A stretch of DNA of 64,000 nt from Trichoplax sp. H2 (taxonomy: Eukaryota > Placozoa > Uniplacotomia > Trichoplacea), in contig NOWV01000012.1 of NCBI GenBank assembly GCA_003344405.1, positions 930,001 through 994,000 of the forward strand. Direction: 5' to 3'. The notes under the pieces are model-generated. The model saw only the letters and a list, made by a program, of their open reading frames with translations. It was not told the DNA's origin and made no database searches. This document shows positions 37,346 to 49,802 of this stretch, one piece after another (the first letter of the stretch is position 1; every line of letters begins with the position of its first letter). The position numbers and the translations under genes are program-made.

Positions 37346-39070
37346 AGGCCCATTTAATTTAATTCTATTGATGTTGCATGATATTAAGGCCAATAAAGTT
37401 CAATTTTTTTGCAATACATTGTTCGAGTTAATATTGATTTGTTATAATTACAGTAAAATTGAACAGAAGCTGCTCATATAATAATTAATGGACACCTGGA
37501 AACTGTTCTTCCTATCGCAATGATAATTGACTCACTACTATTTTCAGTTACAATATTCTTTTTGAAAGTGTTTAAAGCGATTTCTAGCTGGAAATAAATA
37601 CATACTCTTGGCTTTTATTCTAATTTTTAATTTTTATATTCGTACAGCGATTATAAATATTACACTATGTAGGATGTTAGTACAGATTGTAATAGAACTT
37701 ATTGGTGATAGGACTAGTCAGTAAAACATTTTACTTTTTCAGTGGCAATGGTATTATAAATTAATGAGCAATCCCTGCTATTGAGAGATTGCATGTTCAG
37801 CATCTTAATAAAGCTGGGCGATGACGTGAAAATTTAAGTGGGCATTCTGCATGTGCAGCGTGCAGCTTAATCATGCACATCAACTAATAAAATGCAAGCA
37901 TTAACAACGATGTTAACTATACACTGGGTAGCAATCTTGAGTATTATACTTTACTAACATATGGATAGCAAACATAAAACGTTACTGTATAGTAATCAGT
38001 TGATATTAGATTATAATATTAGAACAAAAGCGACTTATGGGATCATCATATTATAGGTTTGTAATACTTGGAAATATTGAACATTTTACTAAGCATAAAT
38101 AAATATAAAAATCCTTGCGCTGTATCTAATTATATACTAGGGCACTAAATTTACACTAAAAGCAAATATTACAAGCTTTGCTGTAAATTTTCTACCATAA
38201 TTCTATTAAAACGCAGTCAAATATTTTGCGAAAAATTTGTACTAAAGTGGTAATAGAGTAAAATTTTTGGTTGTATCAAGTTTTGTTATCTTCATCGTAG
38301 TAGACGTCAGGTTCATTAACCGATAGAGAGAGATAAATTGAATATGAGGCATCCGAAGAAGAGACAATAATCAGGTTTTGACAGACAAACCCTAATGTTA
38401 CAAATTTAAGGTAAAATTTTGGATCATATGTTATGATTACGCGAATACTCACTCCATTTTATATCTTTGCAATTTAATATTAGAGTCTTTGTTAATTCAA
38501 GGTGTAATTTTCTTTCATATATGTGTTGTGATTATCCTACAGTATCTGACATTGTTATAGCTCAATATTACAGTCTTTGATAATTTAATTCCGACTTTGG
38601 ATTTTTCCAACGATACTTATAGCAGTAATATGAAATATGAAAGGATCTATACTTGGAATACAAGAACGTCTTGTGTATCTAGTAGGCTTTTGCTATACCA
38701 ATTCATACTAAACCGGAAATTTTGAGGGCAACAATTATTAAAATTCGCTCGATTTTATTGTTCTATTAAAATGTGATATCTTAACGCCTAAATAAGAGCT
38801 CGTTTCTTTGAAATTAGTTACTGTATAAATCATCTATTATCCAGCTACTAATATAGCTACGTCTTTTATTTTGTAACTACGCCCGTGCATCCAATGTATA
38901 CCCTAACCCAAACATATACATATATTGCAAGAGAGTCCTACGAGAGGGGAAGGGAGGGAATTGCGGCTATGTATGAGCTGTAAACTATCACCAATTTATA
39001 ATTCTGAAAAAGCTTGTTTAATTCTGTTATTTTTATTCTGACTTACTGTAAATATCGTAACAAAAACCCG

Positions 39071-39430
39071 TTAGACAATCTGGGGGAGGAGGGCTAAAGT
39101 GTCGATTTTAATAGCTGTAATGCAGATCTTGCTTATGATAGTCATATCATTGGAAGTAGCATTTTCTTTACAAGTTCCCAATCGGATGATATACAGTAAG
39201 CCTATAGATAGCAATTTAATTTAAATTGGTTTTAGTATGCTTTGACAGGGCATAAAGGCGCATTACCGACTTGTTGTAAGTCTGTCAGTATCGTCACATA
39301 CTGTGGCTCGTTAGACAATCTGGGGGGGGGAGCAAAGTGTCGAATTTAATAACTGTAATGTAGATCTTGCTGATGAAAGTCATATATCATTCGAAGCAGC
39401 ATTTTCCTTACAAGTTCTTGATCAAATGAT
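39071..39430. repeat. Direct duplication of about 118 bp, period 240 bp
   Basis: Segments 39071-39187 and 39311-39430 share GTTAGACAATCTGGGGG and AGATCTTGCT with CATATCATT downstream. They start in an unusual poly-G run. The 120 bp between them is not obviously related. Confidence 0.8.
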
Positions 39431-39966
39431 GTATAGTCAATAATAAGGATAATCATAATTTCGTAAGATTTGAATATGATTTCGGACGTTTATTAAATAC
39501 TAATTGAACTATTTACTGTGGTTAATATTGAACCACATAACATTTTACAAGGCTTAGTATAGAATTTCATATTAATCATTATAACATATTATACTGTAAT
39601 CCAATGGCTTAATTACCTAATAGTCTAATTTCAGGATTTATCCGTAGCTTTGTACCCGTTTGAGTACGAAGTTCAGTGTATTTACGAAATGCCTAGTTAG
39701 TTCGTAAAATGCAAAAATATCAAAATATGTCAATCAGTGAAATCGTCTTTCTATATAAATTAGAGAAACTATCTTTATTCATGGAGTAATATTGCTAAAA
39801 AAAAGCAGCGAATTTACATTTCTTTGATGATTATAATAATAATAGACTAATTGAAATATTCAATACATATGTAACTTGCAATTACTTCCGTAATTGCCAA
39901 TCATTGAGATATACTGTTATCAATGAAGTCGTTATCATTGAATTGATAATGTTCTGATTCTGAAAA

Positions 39967-40161
39967 TTATTCTTTATTTTTACACGTTGTATGAAATTTA
40001 CTGTTACACTTAATATTAGCCTTCAAGCATTTGCATCGGTTGATAATGAATACAGCATGTATGGCATTTTGCAAATTGACTAGGCATTTGGCGAATGGAC
40101 TGGATTTTGCACTTGGACGGTAACAGCTGTAGCTGCATACAGTAGAAAGCGTGTCATTCAT
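39967..40161 (-). CDS. Small cysteine-rich ORF, possible zinc-motif remnant
   Basis: A 64-codon ATG-initiated frame on the minus strand. Its C-terminal part has a CKC-x6-C-x7-C spacing followed by KNKE and a stop (RCKCLKANIKCNSKFHTTCK). This resembles the CXC-like cysteine clusters found at the ends of some transposon-derived or uncharacterised animal proteins. No upstream exon is identified. It may be the degraded 3' end of a mobile-element gene or chance. Confidence 0.25.
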   Translation of the reverse strand: MNDTLSTVCSYSCYRPSAKSSPFAKCLVNLQNAIHAVFIINRCKCLKANIKCNSKFHTTCKNKE

Positions 40162-40267
40162 CCTTCCCGATGATTGAAATGATATGAAATTATAATTTTA
40201 AAATTTCGTAATCAAAAATGGAGAAAAATCAATTTCTGCTGCATATTCAAACTCTACTTGTACGTAC

Positions 40268-40312
40268 GTGTAGAGTATAGAGTGTAGAGTGTAGAGTGTA
40301 GAGTGTAGAGTA
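40268..40312 (+). repeat. Heptamer microsatellite (GTAGAGT)n
   Basis: About six consecutive GTAGAGT units, one with a substitution, run directly into the GTAC cluster. Confidence 0.9.
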
Positions 40313-40388
40313 CTGTACTGTACACTCTCTCAGTGCACAGTGTACAGTGTACAGTACTGCAGTAGGACTGTACTCTACCGTACTGTAT
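40309..40388. repeat. GTAC palindromic repeat cluster upstream of DDIAS
   Basis: TACTGTACTGTACACT, GTGTACAGTGTACAGTACTG and related words. It lies about 1.1 kb before the first identified DDIAS exon, but the true 5' end of the gene may be nearer. Confidence 0.8.
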
Positions 40389-41512
40389 GACTGCAAGTCG
40401 CAGAGAACTGTGCCATGTCGCATTCATAGCCACATTACAAGTCGTATTGTATGTAGATTCGGAAAAATGATTTTCTTACATTCTTACGCTAAACCTGACT
40501 TCTAATTATAATTATTAATTAATTTATGAATTAATTGATGAAGTAATTACGATGTATATGGCTGATGGACTGGATAGTAATGCTTTTAATAAACAACAAA
40601 TAATCTAACCTTGAATTGGAATATATGAATATTGAATTGGACGTGGACATGGAATGATAAATACAGTATTCTTCCCAATCTCTGTAGTCTTACGTAACAT
40701 TGGAAAAATTGAAGGGGTTATCGAAACGTACTGTAGAAACCGCGACTGGCAATGATCCTTATTTTCATAACTGGATCACTTGTCATCGATTAATAAATAG
40801 GAGAGCGGACATAGTGACTGTATTTGGTCAAGACAAGTCTTACTTCTGCCATAAACTTGCTAATGGCCGAGCAAGATATTCACTTGATTGTTTGCGTTTT
40901 ATCTGTCGGCCAGCAGTTATATTATCCAGCTTGTCAACACTGCTTCGTAAGATTAAGAACTCAAAATAACAGGTGATAAAATTTAAAATTCACGTTGCTT
41001 TACAGAATTCATACTACAACTAATTCATGATAGTGATTGATGCTTACGAAGCTCTATCAGTGATGATAAACGCGTATACAGTAGTCTACTGTACAATTTA
41101 CTAATAGAAACGATCTCGAATAGATGATATCATGACATTTTTTGCTTGATGAAATGCACTATTCTGTACAAGTACAACACAGTAAATGCGTAGTACTGTA
41201 CGATCGATCAATGCTGTACTTATTAATGAATGTGTAATTTGATGGAGGTGAATCAGTTAAAGTTCGATCGATTCGATGATGGACTATCAAAAGTAGCATT
41301 TGATATCGAAAGAATGTATACGATAGGAACAAACTTATTGCTATAGATGTCGACTACAGTAATTGACATTTTCCTATGATGGTAATGCCGATAGTATGCA
41401 TGGAAAGCAATTCAATAAGCAAGAATTTGACGGAGATTGGAGTTATACAGTTACTGTCGGCTTAGTACTTACCTAAGTATTAGTAACCAAGGTGATTTTA
41501 ATATCTCCTTAG

Positions 41513-43454
41513 GCTAATATGCCCTCGATGCAAGCAAGTCTACTGTGATCAGCAAATTTGTTATCGCTATAGGCTCAAGCTAAACGTAACTGACCAAGAT
41601 TCTATTGCTGATGTTACTTTATTTGGTAAGTGTGTGGAGAATGTTATTGGTAGAACAGCGACAGAACTACATAGGTGAGAAGATAAAGTAAAATTGCCAT
41701 ATAAAATTTGATTCAAAAATTCATTCCTGTATTTCTGTTATTGATCGGGTCTTACTATCTCGTACTGTAGGATGCTATCCACTCGACAATCTCGATATGA
41801 CAAGAGCCTTGCTAATATCTTGCAATATATCATTAATTATTATTTTATTGGTTCAATGATCGAGCTGTCGTTTTCATCCCATCGCTACAATGGCAAAGTA
41901 AAATGCCAGCATTTGTCGGACATTAAAGTAAAGCAAACACGTGTCTCCAATTTTTATACGGGTGAGCAGAAACTTCAAATCAATACTGTACAATGAATTG
42001 TTGTAATATGCACAACATTTTGATATATAATCAGTTTAGCATGCTATAAAAACGATTGAACATGTGTTCATGATAAGACGTCGTCATGAATTAATTTCGA
42101 TGCTGTCATAATTCACATAATAGGTTGTTATCCATCTTTTATTGCTACAAAAATTGAACCTGTCAGCACTAGAAAATGCACAGTGATTGAAGAATTCGAA
42201 AATGCACTTTCGCAAATGCAATGTGCTTGTTCAAAGACTAGTACTGACATCGACCACGTAGAAGGTGGTAACTTTGACGGCCCAAGTGGTGAAACTTTCA
42301 ACAATAGTGATTGGCAAGTTTTATTATGGGATAGTGAAGAATGGAAATTGGATGAGATCGAAACAAATGACATACCTTCAGAAGGATTGTCAGAAGCTAA
42401 GGAATTGTTAAATACTAATTTTAGTACAACTGCTAAGGAATCAGATACTTTTAAACTGAATAATCATCAGTGGAATACAAGCAACACTGCAGAATATAGC
42501 TATAATAAAACTTGGGTTTCAGCCTCTCCTCCTTCCTTAAACCTAACTTGCTGTAGCTGCGGTCATGATGTTACGGTGGTATCTAATTTAGAACGTAGTT
42601 GGCTACAAAACAATGTATCAATATCTCCCGGCATGGATAATCAATCAATGAGTTGGTTTAGTGATTATGGCTTTAATCATAAAGATTGTAATATTAGTGT
42701 ACGAGTGAAAGATAAGAACGATAAAGAAGAGGTAATACCGGGTGTTAATTTATCTAATCATAATGGTGAAACTCAAACTAATTTTGTCGAACAAAACGTA
42801 ACATTTAGTAGCAGTAATGATTCTATCAGGCCGGTAAGCCATCCGGTTACATGTTCATCGCCAAGGCAGACAAATGATGAATCTTTGCCTTCGGAGACTT
42901 TACTACTGTACTCACGTTGCAATTCCAGCGATAGTATCAAAGATGATCATACAGGTTCCAGCGATTCCGGTTGTAATCAGAATTATATTTTCTGCCGATC
43001 GGATACGAGAGACACACTATTGCTATTTTCACCGATTAATACAGCCGAAATTGTAAACGATTCGAATCAGCAAACAGGCCGCAAGCGGCGAAGAACGTCT
43101 CATGTCAATCTTTCTCGCAGGAAAGAATTGTATAAGGAAAATGTTGTTGCAAAATCTAGCACTTGGGATTCTAATATTAATGTCGACCAACAGAAATTGT
43201 CGTTAGTGTTTACTCCTAGTGAAAAATTAGATGCAAATGATTATGATAGCGAAACGTTATTTTTATTTTCTCAGAATAATACCAGTGCAAGTTCGCAACA
43301 TTTCCAAGATATTACGACCACAGCTAATCAGGATCAAGGTCCAGTATCCCGTACGAATAAGCGCTACAGTTGTAATGACCAAAATGCAGGTTACGTTGGT
43401 ATAACTCCAAGTAGCACCCTGAAGCGAAAGCTATTCAAGGCAGAGAATGCATAA
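41513..43454 (+). CDS. DDIAS: DDIAS/noxin-like DNA-damage-induced apoptosis suppressor (5' end missing)
   Basis: Three in-phase exons: 41513-41674, 41771-41961, 42124-43454. The first two, and the start of the third, encode an RPA70-C-like OB fold with a zinc-ribbon pair: CPRCKQVYCDQQ, YRYRLKLNV, and VTLFGKCVENVIGRTATELHR, which matches vertebrate DDIAS closely. The start of the third exon (CTVIEEFENALSQM) continues that domain. The remaining roughly 400 residues are a disordered Ser/Asn-rich region with three repeats of the pattern (E/D)TLxLxS and a basic RKRRRTSH patch that could be a nuclear signal. DDIAS promotes survival after DNA damage in vertebrates; the role here is inferred. The first Cys pair expected upstream (YPxCxxC) and the start codon are not found. 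Confidence 0.82.
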
Positions 43455-45607
43455 AGATACTATAGTTACTATTTGGAGTTGAAAATAATTTCATATGAAT
43501 TACCGTAAATATTTTTATAAGATCTATAGCTCGTTTCTTAAGTGTTGAAGTAATTCGATGTCATTAATGCAATTTCGATTTATTTAATTTATAAACGCCT
43601 GTATACACTACAGATTATGACTACTTTGAAGGTAATAATTTATTATATAGTAATTATATATAATTATTTATTGAGCATGTATTGTTATATACTATACTGT
43701 AATTTTGCACCTTTTACAATACTAATATCCCTTATTGACAGTAACTATAGTAATTTTTCGGTTATTTTGGGTAGACAAAGTCAAGAGATAGTTTTAAATA
43801 TACGTATACAGCGTAGTGAGATGGCCAAGATTGCGCCATTACTATTACTTATTTTTGGTATGTACATTTATGCCCACAATAAAAGTTCGGCGTATAACAT
43901 ACATGCATTTTACTGGTCGCTACTGATGTATTAATCGTTTTGGGATCTGCTAAAAGTCCACTATGCTATATTGAAAGACCTTTATTCGCAGCAGTGAGCA
44001 CTTATTGAGTAAGTGCTTGGGCGTGTAGTTGTGATTGAAGTACAATTGAAATGTAATCTACTGTAATGTGAGACATGTTAAACTCGAAAGAAAGTGGTAG
44101 TTCTAGCTTATTTTAAACAGTTCTAGTTTACACAATCCTGAGTGCTACAAGTATTACTCTATCAACAAAAATTGGTATGTAAGTATAATGGGATAGAGGT
44201 TCATCAAAGAGAAATCATTTTTCTCTTGATGTTACTTTATCAGAAGTGGTAGTTGTAGCCTATTTTAAGCAGTTGTAGCGTAGTCATACTTCAATAAACA
44301 ATCCTGATTGCTATAGGTATTACTTCGTCTACAAAAATTGATATGCAAGTATGATAGGATAGAGGTTCATTGAAGGAAAGTATTTCTCTTATCGTTACTT
44401 GATCAGAAGTGGTAGTTCTGGCCTCTATTAAGCACTTCTACTTTAGATCACAGTTCGTTAAACAATCCTGATTGCCACAGGTACTGCTCCATCAACAAAA
44501 TTGGTATGTAAGTATAATAGGATAGAAGCTCATCGAAGTGATAGCGTTTCTCTTGTTGTTACTTCTTTACGATAAAATGAAAATGATTTTAAATATAAGG
44601 AATACAATATTACTATCGTTAGTAGTACTTTATAGTACGACTTATAATGCGTAAGTTAGCCTTAATATGCAGGATGGCTTCTAGTGCTTCAGTTGCTTCA
44701 TTTCTTCTCATACTCACTTTTACTCATGTCAAAAGTAAAGTACATGTACTGATGTGCATGAGTTGTTATTGATTGATAGACTTTAGATCGTGGATCTATT
44801 ATTACTAATAGAGCCAGTTAGCAGCAATGTAGTCCATGGCTATAGTTACCATCGTTAGCATACGTATTTTGGACAAAAGAGAAAATGATCATTAACTATT
44901 AGCATTCTTGAGATATACGCTACTGTGTAATTTTGACTAGTGCAATCTCAAGCTAAGATAATAATGAATATATGAAAGTCTAAATTCTTTTAGATTGGTA
45001 CATTATGGTAAGATTTAAAGACATCTATTGATTAATCTCAAGGATGCTGTATACGGATGGATGATTGGTTACTTAATATTTTAAGATCGCGACTTGCCGC
45101 TAGAGTTAGGGTAAATCTTTATTTTAAATTACAATTTTATAAATAACTATGAAACACGACTAATTTCTAATCAGCTGATTTGACAAAATTTTCCTTTCGT
45201 CTTCAGCATTACGCTGTAATTTTTTAGGGTATACAGAATAAAATTAGAAGTTACAAACATTAGTCTCCTTCACAATATGAAATTACTTTAATTACAAATT
45301 TATGCGAGGTGTAATCGTGCTATTTCTGAATTATTACTTGTTTTTGTACATCAGTAAGATCTTAATAAGTGTTGAAATCCTTGCATTCGAGATATAATAT
45401 ACAACATAAGTAAATTTGTTGACACCTATACAGTATTGGTACGAATAAATAAATACTTCAAAATAATCGATCGCTTTTAATGAATGGCTACTAAAATTCA
45501 GTTTTCCTTCCATGTGAGTAGTAGTTCTTTTCCAAGTTCGTTTACGAAAAGTGATTCCATGGACCTCAGTAAAGGATAGAATGCATTACAGAGTTTTATA
45601 AGACAGC
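43455..45607. other. Spacer between convergent DDIAS and Rab33
   Basis: About 2.1 kb without a supported gene. A hydrophobic frame at 43617-43934 looks accidental. It contains the three-unit tandem repeat at 44090-44572. Confidence 0.6.
44090..44572. repeat. Three-copy tandem repeat, unit about 152-168 bp
   Basis: Units 44090-44241, 44242-44404 and 44405-44572 each begin AGAAGTGGTAGTT (first copy slightly altered) and share CAATCCTGA, CAACAAAA and GATAGA(G/A)G blocks in the same order. Diverged, so not a recent expansion. Confidence 0.85.
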
Positions 45608-48600
45608 TTAAGATTGTTTATTTCCTCCTCCCGTGCAAGACGAGCATCGATGTTTTTTGCCATTTTCAGATTCTTCTAGTTGTACACTAATAGTATCAAG
45701 GCCAGATTTGGAATTACCATACCGATCTTTTTTGGCTGGCATTAAGGGTCGTTGATATTTCAATTTATGGGCCAATGTAAGGAAAATGGCGCGAATGGTG
45801 TCTTGTTCTTTATCATCTTTAGCTGAAGTTTCCCATAATGGCATATTATGAGCGTCGGCAAATTTTCTGGCCATATTAGAACTTACTACCTTTTTACTTT
45901 TACAATCACATTTATTGCCAACTAATATACGTGGTATATTGTTAGTAGTGCTGTAGCGATCGAATTCTTCTAACCATATTGCTAGAGCATCAAAGGAGGC
46001 TAATTTGGTTACATCGTAGCAAAATATTACGGCTTGAACGTTACGATAATAGTGTTGGACCATACTCTTTCGAAATCGTTCTTGCCCTGCAGTATCCCAT
46101 ACTTGCAACTAATAAGAAGGAAAATGATAACAGTTAAGAACTACAAGTGGTTGTTCTCAATAATAAGCTAGCTATCTAACAATAACAAAGGTTAATTATT
46201 TTGCTATAAAGAAGAGATATGAAACGAAATCAGTGAATCTTTACGTTAAAAGGAAAACGTAAACATTCTAAGTATATTTAAATTAGCAGAGCATTATAGC
46301 TTATCGATTGCTATAACTGAAATTTCCATCTTTTAATTATTCTGATCTTAATGAAGCGGAACATTATGATCTGGCTTGAGGTAAAAAATATTAGCGTTTT
46401 TAATTACTGAAGGCATGGTTTATATTTGCAGCTTAGTAAATACAGGAGTATTGATATGACTATATAGGATATCCTAAGTATGGACTTGGAGTGATCAATT
46501 AGCCGAGTCAAATTATCCATATTATGGTATTATAAAGATTCAATTTTTTCTGTTTTTTTTCCATTGCTGTATTTGATGTACACTACTTACTTAGTGTTAC
46601 AAAATCCTCAGTGATCGACAGATATTTTAAAAAGCAATATTTTGGATAAAGGCAATTATAATGGAAGGGCAATAATTCCTTCAAATCCATGTAGAAATAA
46701 TCATGATTAATGTCTTATTAAAAATGATGGCGATGATTAGCTCAATAATGACAATCGTTGCTGTATTTGAACGACAGCAAAGCCATTCTATGTTGTATTT
46801 GTTAGTTCAGATATTCTAGCCTATTCTTTAATTAGATACTATATCTTAATGTGGACATTGGGTTACAATAAAACAATATTAGATTATTTTATTTACTTAG
46901 GTCGAAAGGTTCAAGAAAAATAGAGAATCTGCCATATGGTCAGTTTAGAGTTCAGGTTATAGATCATTTTACTTTGCTTACTTTTGGCTTATACAACGTT
47001 GGTATTAGAATAAAGCGAATAAAATAGAATTAAAAATGAATAATACCGCTTATGCTTTGAAAAGAAAAAAAATTATTCATTTGATCGTATTATTTCTTTT
47101 GACGGACAGCGGCTGATTATTTACTTTGGTGCTATTTGGATCCTCTTTAGCGTAGATGAAAAGCTACCATATAAAATTTGAATAGTCTTCGTTTATAATT
47201 TAATATATTATTAGAGTATCAAGATGAATCAATATATAATCACGGTGATTAAAAATTTGTTGAAATATTTGAAATTAAATACTAATCTTCTTTGGCTAGG
47301 GCTATTTAGAAACTACTGCAAAAGATATCATGACGTATATTATTATTAAGCCGGTATCGATTTAATCAGTAATGATATCCACATAATTCTATCGCATCGC
47401 TGTATACGTAGTGGATATAACTACAAAGTAATGATACTCTACCGCAATACTATGCAGTAACATTAAATTATAGTATTAACTCTAGTAAGATACGTTTTGG
47501 GATTTTTCGACAAATAAGTAATACCATAGTGTAGTGCCAATTGGTTGACAGGGTAAAAGTGTAACGAATTCGATATTTCATCTCGATGCGACGTGCTTGT
47601 AAACGATTCTACTAGCCGTAAGAATTCAATTATTGTATAAGTAATATTCAGATTAGGAACTCTCTAAGGTTGAGGTTAGAACAATTTTGAATTTTTTTTC
47701 TAGATAGCCACTCATTTACCATTGAATTGGATATCATTTAGAAGCAGTATGATAATTATCACATTGCTTTGAGTGGCTTTCAAATGATTAAACTATCTAT
47801 TCAATCAATATACGTGTATAAGTAAGATCCAGATTGAGAACTATCGAAAGCTGAGATTGATACAATTCTGGATATATATTTTATGAAGTCAATGAATAAG
47901 TATTAACCAGCACATTGACTACCGTATTGCCTTGAACAAGTAAGGTAACAACATGAAATAGCCAAAGAGTGTGTGTCAGACTAATATCATAAAAAATAGA
48001 AATAAAAATATTTCAGAATTTTTGCTATAATTAGCTACGAAAGACGGATTCAGAATAGTGATAAATTGATGGCATTGAAGGCTAAATATTTAAAAGTCAA
48101 TCCGTAAACATTGATCCGCAGAAAAGATTACTTAAAATAGGAAAATCAATGCTTGCAAATATCGTCGCGTGATATTTTTTTTGTTTAGGATAAGCTGGAA
48201 ATATTACAATTGATATCTATGAGAAATTTTCTAATTTAAGACTATTGTTACTGTATAGGACGGATAGCTGAGGGTTAGTAATTTTCTTTTAATCAGTAGA
48301 TGTTTTAGGACTGAATGTGTATATGATTGATTATTAATCAGTGACTGTGAGTTACAATGGTAGAATCTGTTATGGGCATTACTTAGAGATTAATAAATTT
48401 AATGATCTAGTAAAAAGCATTTAAAAAATATGAGCAATTCTAGTTCTCAGCTTAATCGTAGATAGGGTTACAGCCTTGGTAAATAAAATTGAATATATGA
48501 TCTCATGCGTGAAGAAGTAAGAGATTTAGCTTAGCTCAATTCACGAGCAAAATATGAGTTATAATCATGGATACAGAATAAATAAAATTTCAAAATTGCT

Positions 48601-49802
48601 GTATTTCTAATACTAGGAATAAATAAAGCAGTATAGTACGTTGAATTTTCAAATTTATCAATTGCTAACATAAAGCCGAACTGAAAAGAAATGATGAATT
48701 TGTTATTTATGATAGATTATTGCTAATGTGATTGCAATAGAATGGGTCTACTGTATATTTACCGTCTATAATAATGAATTTTCAAATTAATAGTGTAACT
48801 CTGAAAGCAAATTGAATTTAAAGCAAAACTAATCGTGATAGATTTAAGATAAGCTCATACTTGTTAGAAAATTAAAAGTATTGGGCAAGGACCGGAAGCA
48901 AGCATAGAGTTAGAGTCCGAAGTTTTTACTCCTAAATACTTTTAAGTCCGGTGAAATAAAAAAATTGAAAGATAAAAGTATAAAAAAATGACTCTATCAA
49001 ATAGTATTTAAATCTCATAACGGCTTCAATTATGTGTAGTTTAGTCTTTTAATGTAACTTAGTAGGAATGCTACCATATTAGTATCAGAGTTATTTAGTT
49101 TTTCAATGTATTCATTTTAAGGTTAAGTTGAGCAGTTGATTTATCGATAATAGCCGCTCTTATATCGCTTGATAAAATTGAACGATAATTGATCCATGGC
49201 GTAATTGAAGCATAGGTGCTTTTTAAATCGAAATCTGTAGATCTTGGAAAAGGACTTATATATTACTTTGCTAAATGAGAAGTTAGGCTGATAAGAATCA
49301 TTCAACACTAGGTAGATTTCTTGAATGCGAGTTAATCTCAATCAAGAATCATATGAGTTTTAGGTAACGCAACCAAAGAAATTGATGCATGACCAGATTT
49401 TTAATTGTGATAAGAAATGATAGCGTAAATATATAATCATATTATTATGTCTGAAATATGTTACAGTTACTATACAAATGAAAGATGCAATCATGCCATT
49501 ATTGAAGATCGAATGTTGCTGTTTCTGACAGCTTTAGCGTGGAAAAAAAAATTAAACACCTTTACCTTGATTATTTCACCTTCTAACTCCATCGATTTTT
49601 CTTGAAAATCGACACCAATTGTTGCTGCAGTTTTATGCAGAAATTGTCCGCTACAAAATCGCCATGCTAAACAGGTTTTGCCAACATTTGAATCTCCAAC
49701 TATTATAATTTTATAGGTACATGCTGTATGAAGAGGTGGTACAGTGTCTTGTTGGTCATTATCGCTACCGTCCCAATCCTCTACTTTATCTTCTTCCTCC
49801 AT
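45608..49802 (-). CDS. RAB33: Rab33-type small GTPase
   Basis: Two exons (49802-49566 and 46108-45608) join in phase to 245 residues. P-loop GDSNVGKT, switch I TIGVDF, switch [26 protein letters not shown] and ETSAK are all intact. The [12 protein letters not shown] stretch and MTLAHKLK-like C-terminal helix are typical of Rab33. Rab33 acts at the Golgi and in autophagosome formation through ATG16L1. The N-terminal acidic extension precedes the G domain. The C-terminus reads [14 protein letters not shown], so the final residues are not the expected CxC or CC prenylation motif. The intron (3.46 kb) is the longest in the window. Confidence 0.93.
46109..49565 (-). other. Long Rab33 intron
   Basis: AT-rich, with no nested exon recognised on either strand. 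A weak duplication (segments near 47626 and 47800, sharing TATAAGTAA and GAGAACT/GGAACT blocks) has a period of about 175 bp. Confidence 0.6.

Larger units (their letters stand above)
30913..39966. other. Nine-kilobase gene-poor, repeat-bearing region
   Basis: AT-rich sequence with no conserved exon recognised. From about 33073 to 39966 there is no ORF of 60 codons on either strand. The region contains a 325-bp-period duplication (31616-32250), a possible orphan exon pair (32409-32681), a diverged 97-bp-period duplication (37165-37345) and a 240-bp-period duplication (39071-39430). Confidence 0.6.
40162..41512. promoter_or_regulatory. Upstream region of DDIAS, 5' exon(s) unresolved
   Basis: This must hold the DDIAS promoter and its first exon(s), encoding the start of the OB fold, but I cannot identify them. 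The open frame at 40700-40969 starts with TTG and shows no DDIAS similarity. GTAC words occur densely at 40309-40388 and thinly at 41085-41220. Confidence 0.4.

Noticed and set aside
38895-38915. Telomere-like ACCCTAACCC in the gene desert
   Set aside because: A single imperfect pair of units, not an array.
40700-40969. 89-codon open frame as DDIAS exon 1
   Set aside because: It starts at TTG, has no Met where needed, no similarity to the DDIAS N-terminus and no donor joining it to the 41513 exon in a sensible way.
43617-43934. 105-codon hydrophobic ORF after DDIAS
   Set aside because: Composition (Ile/Tyr/Leu) is what AT-rich noncoding sequence gives; no family match and no splice or promoter support.
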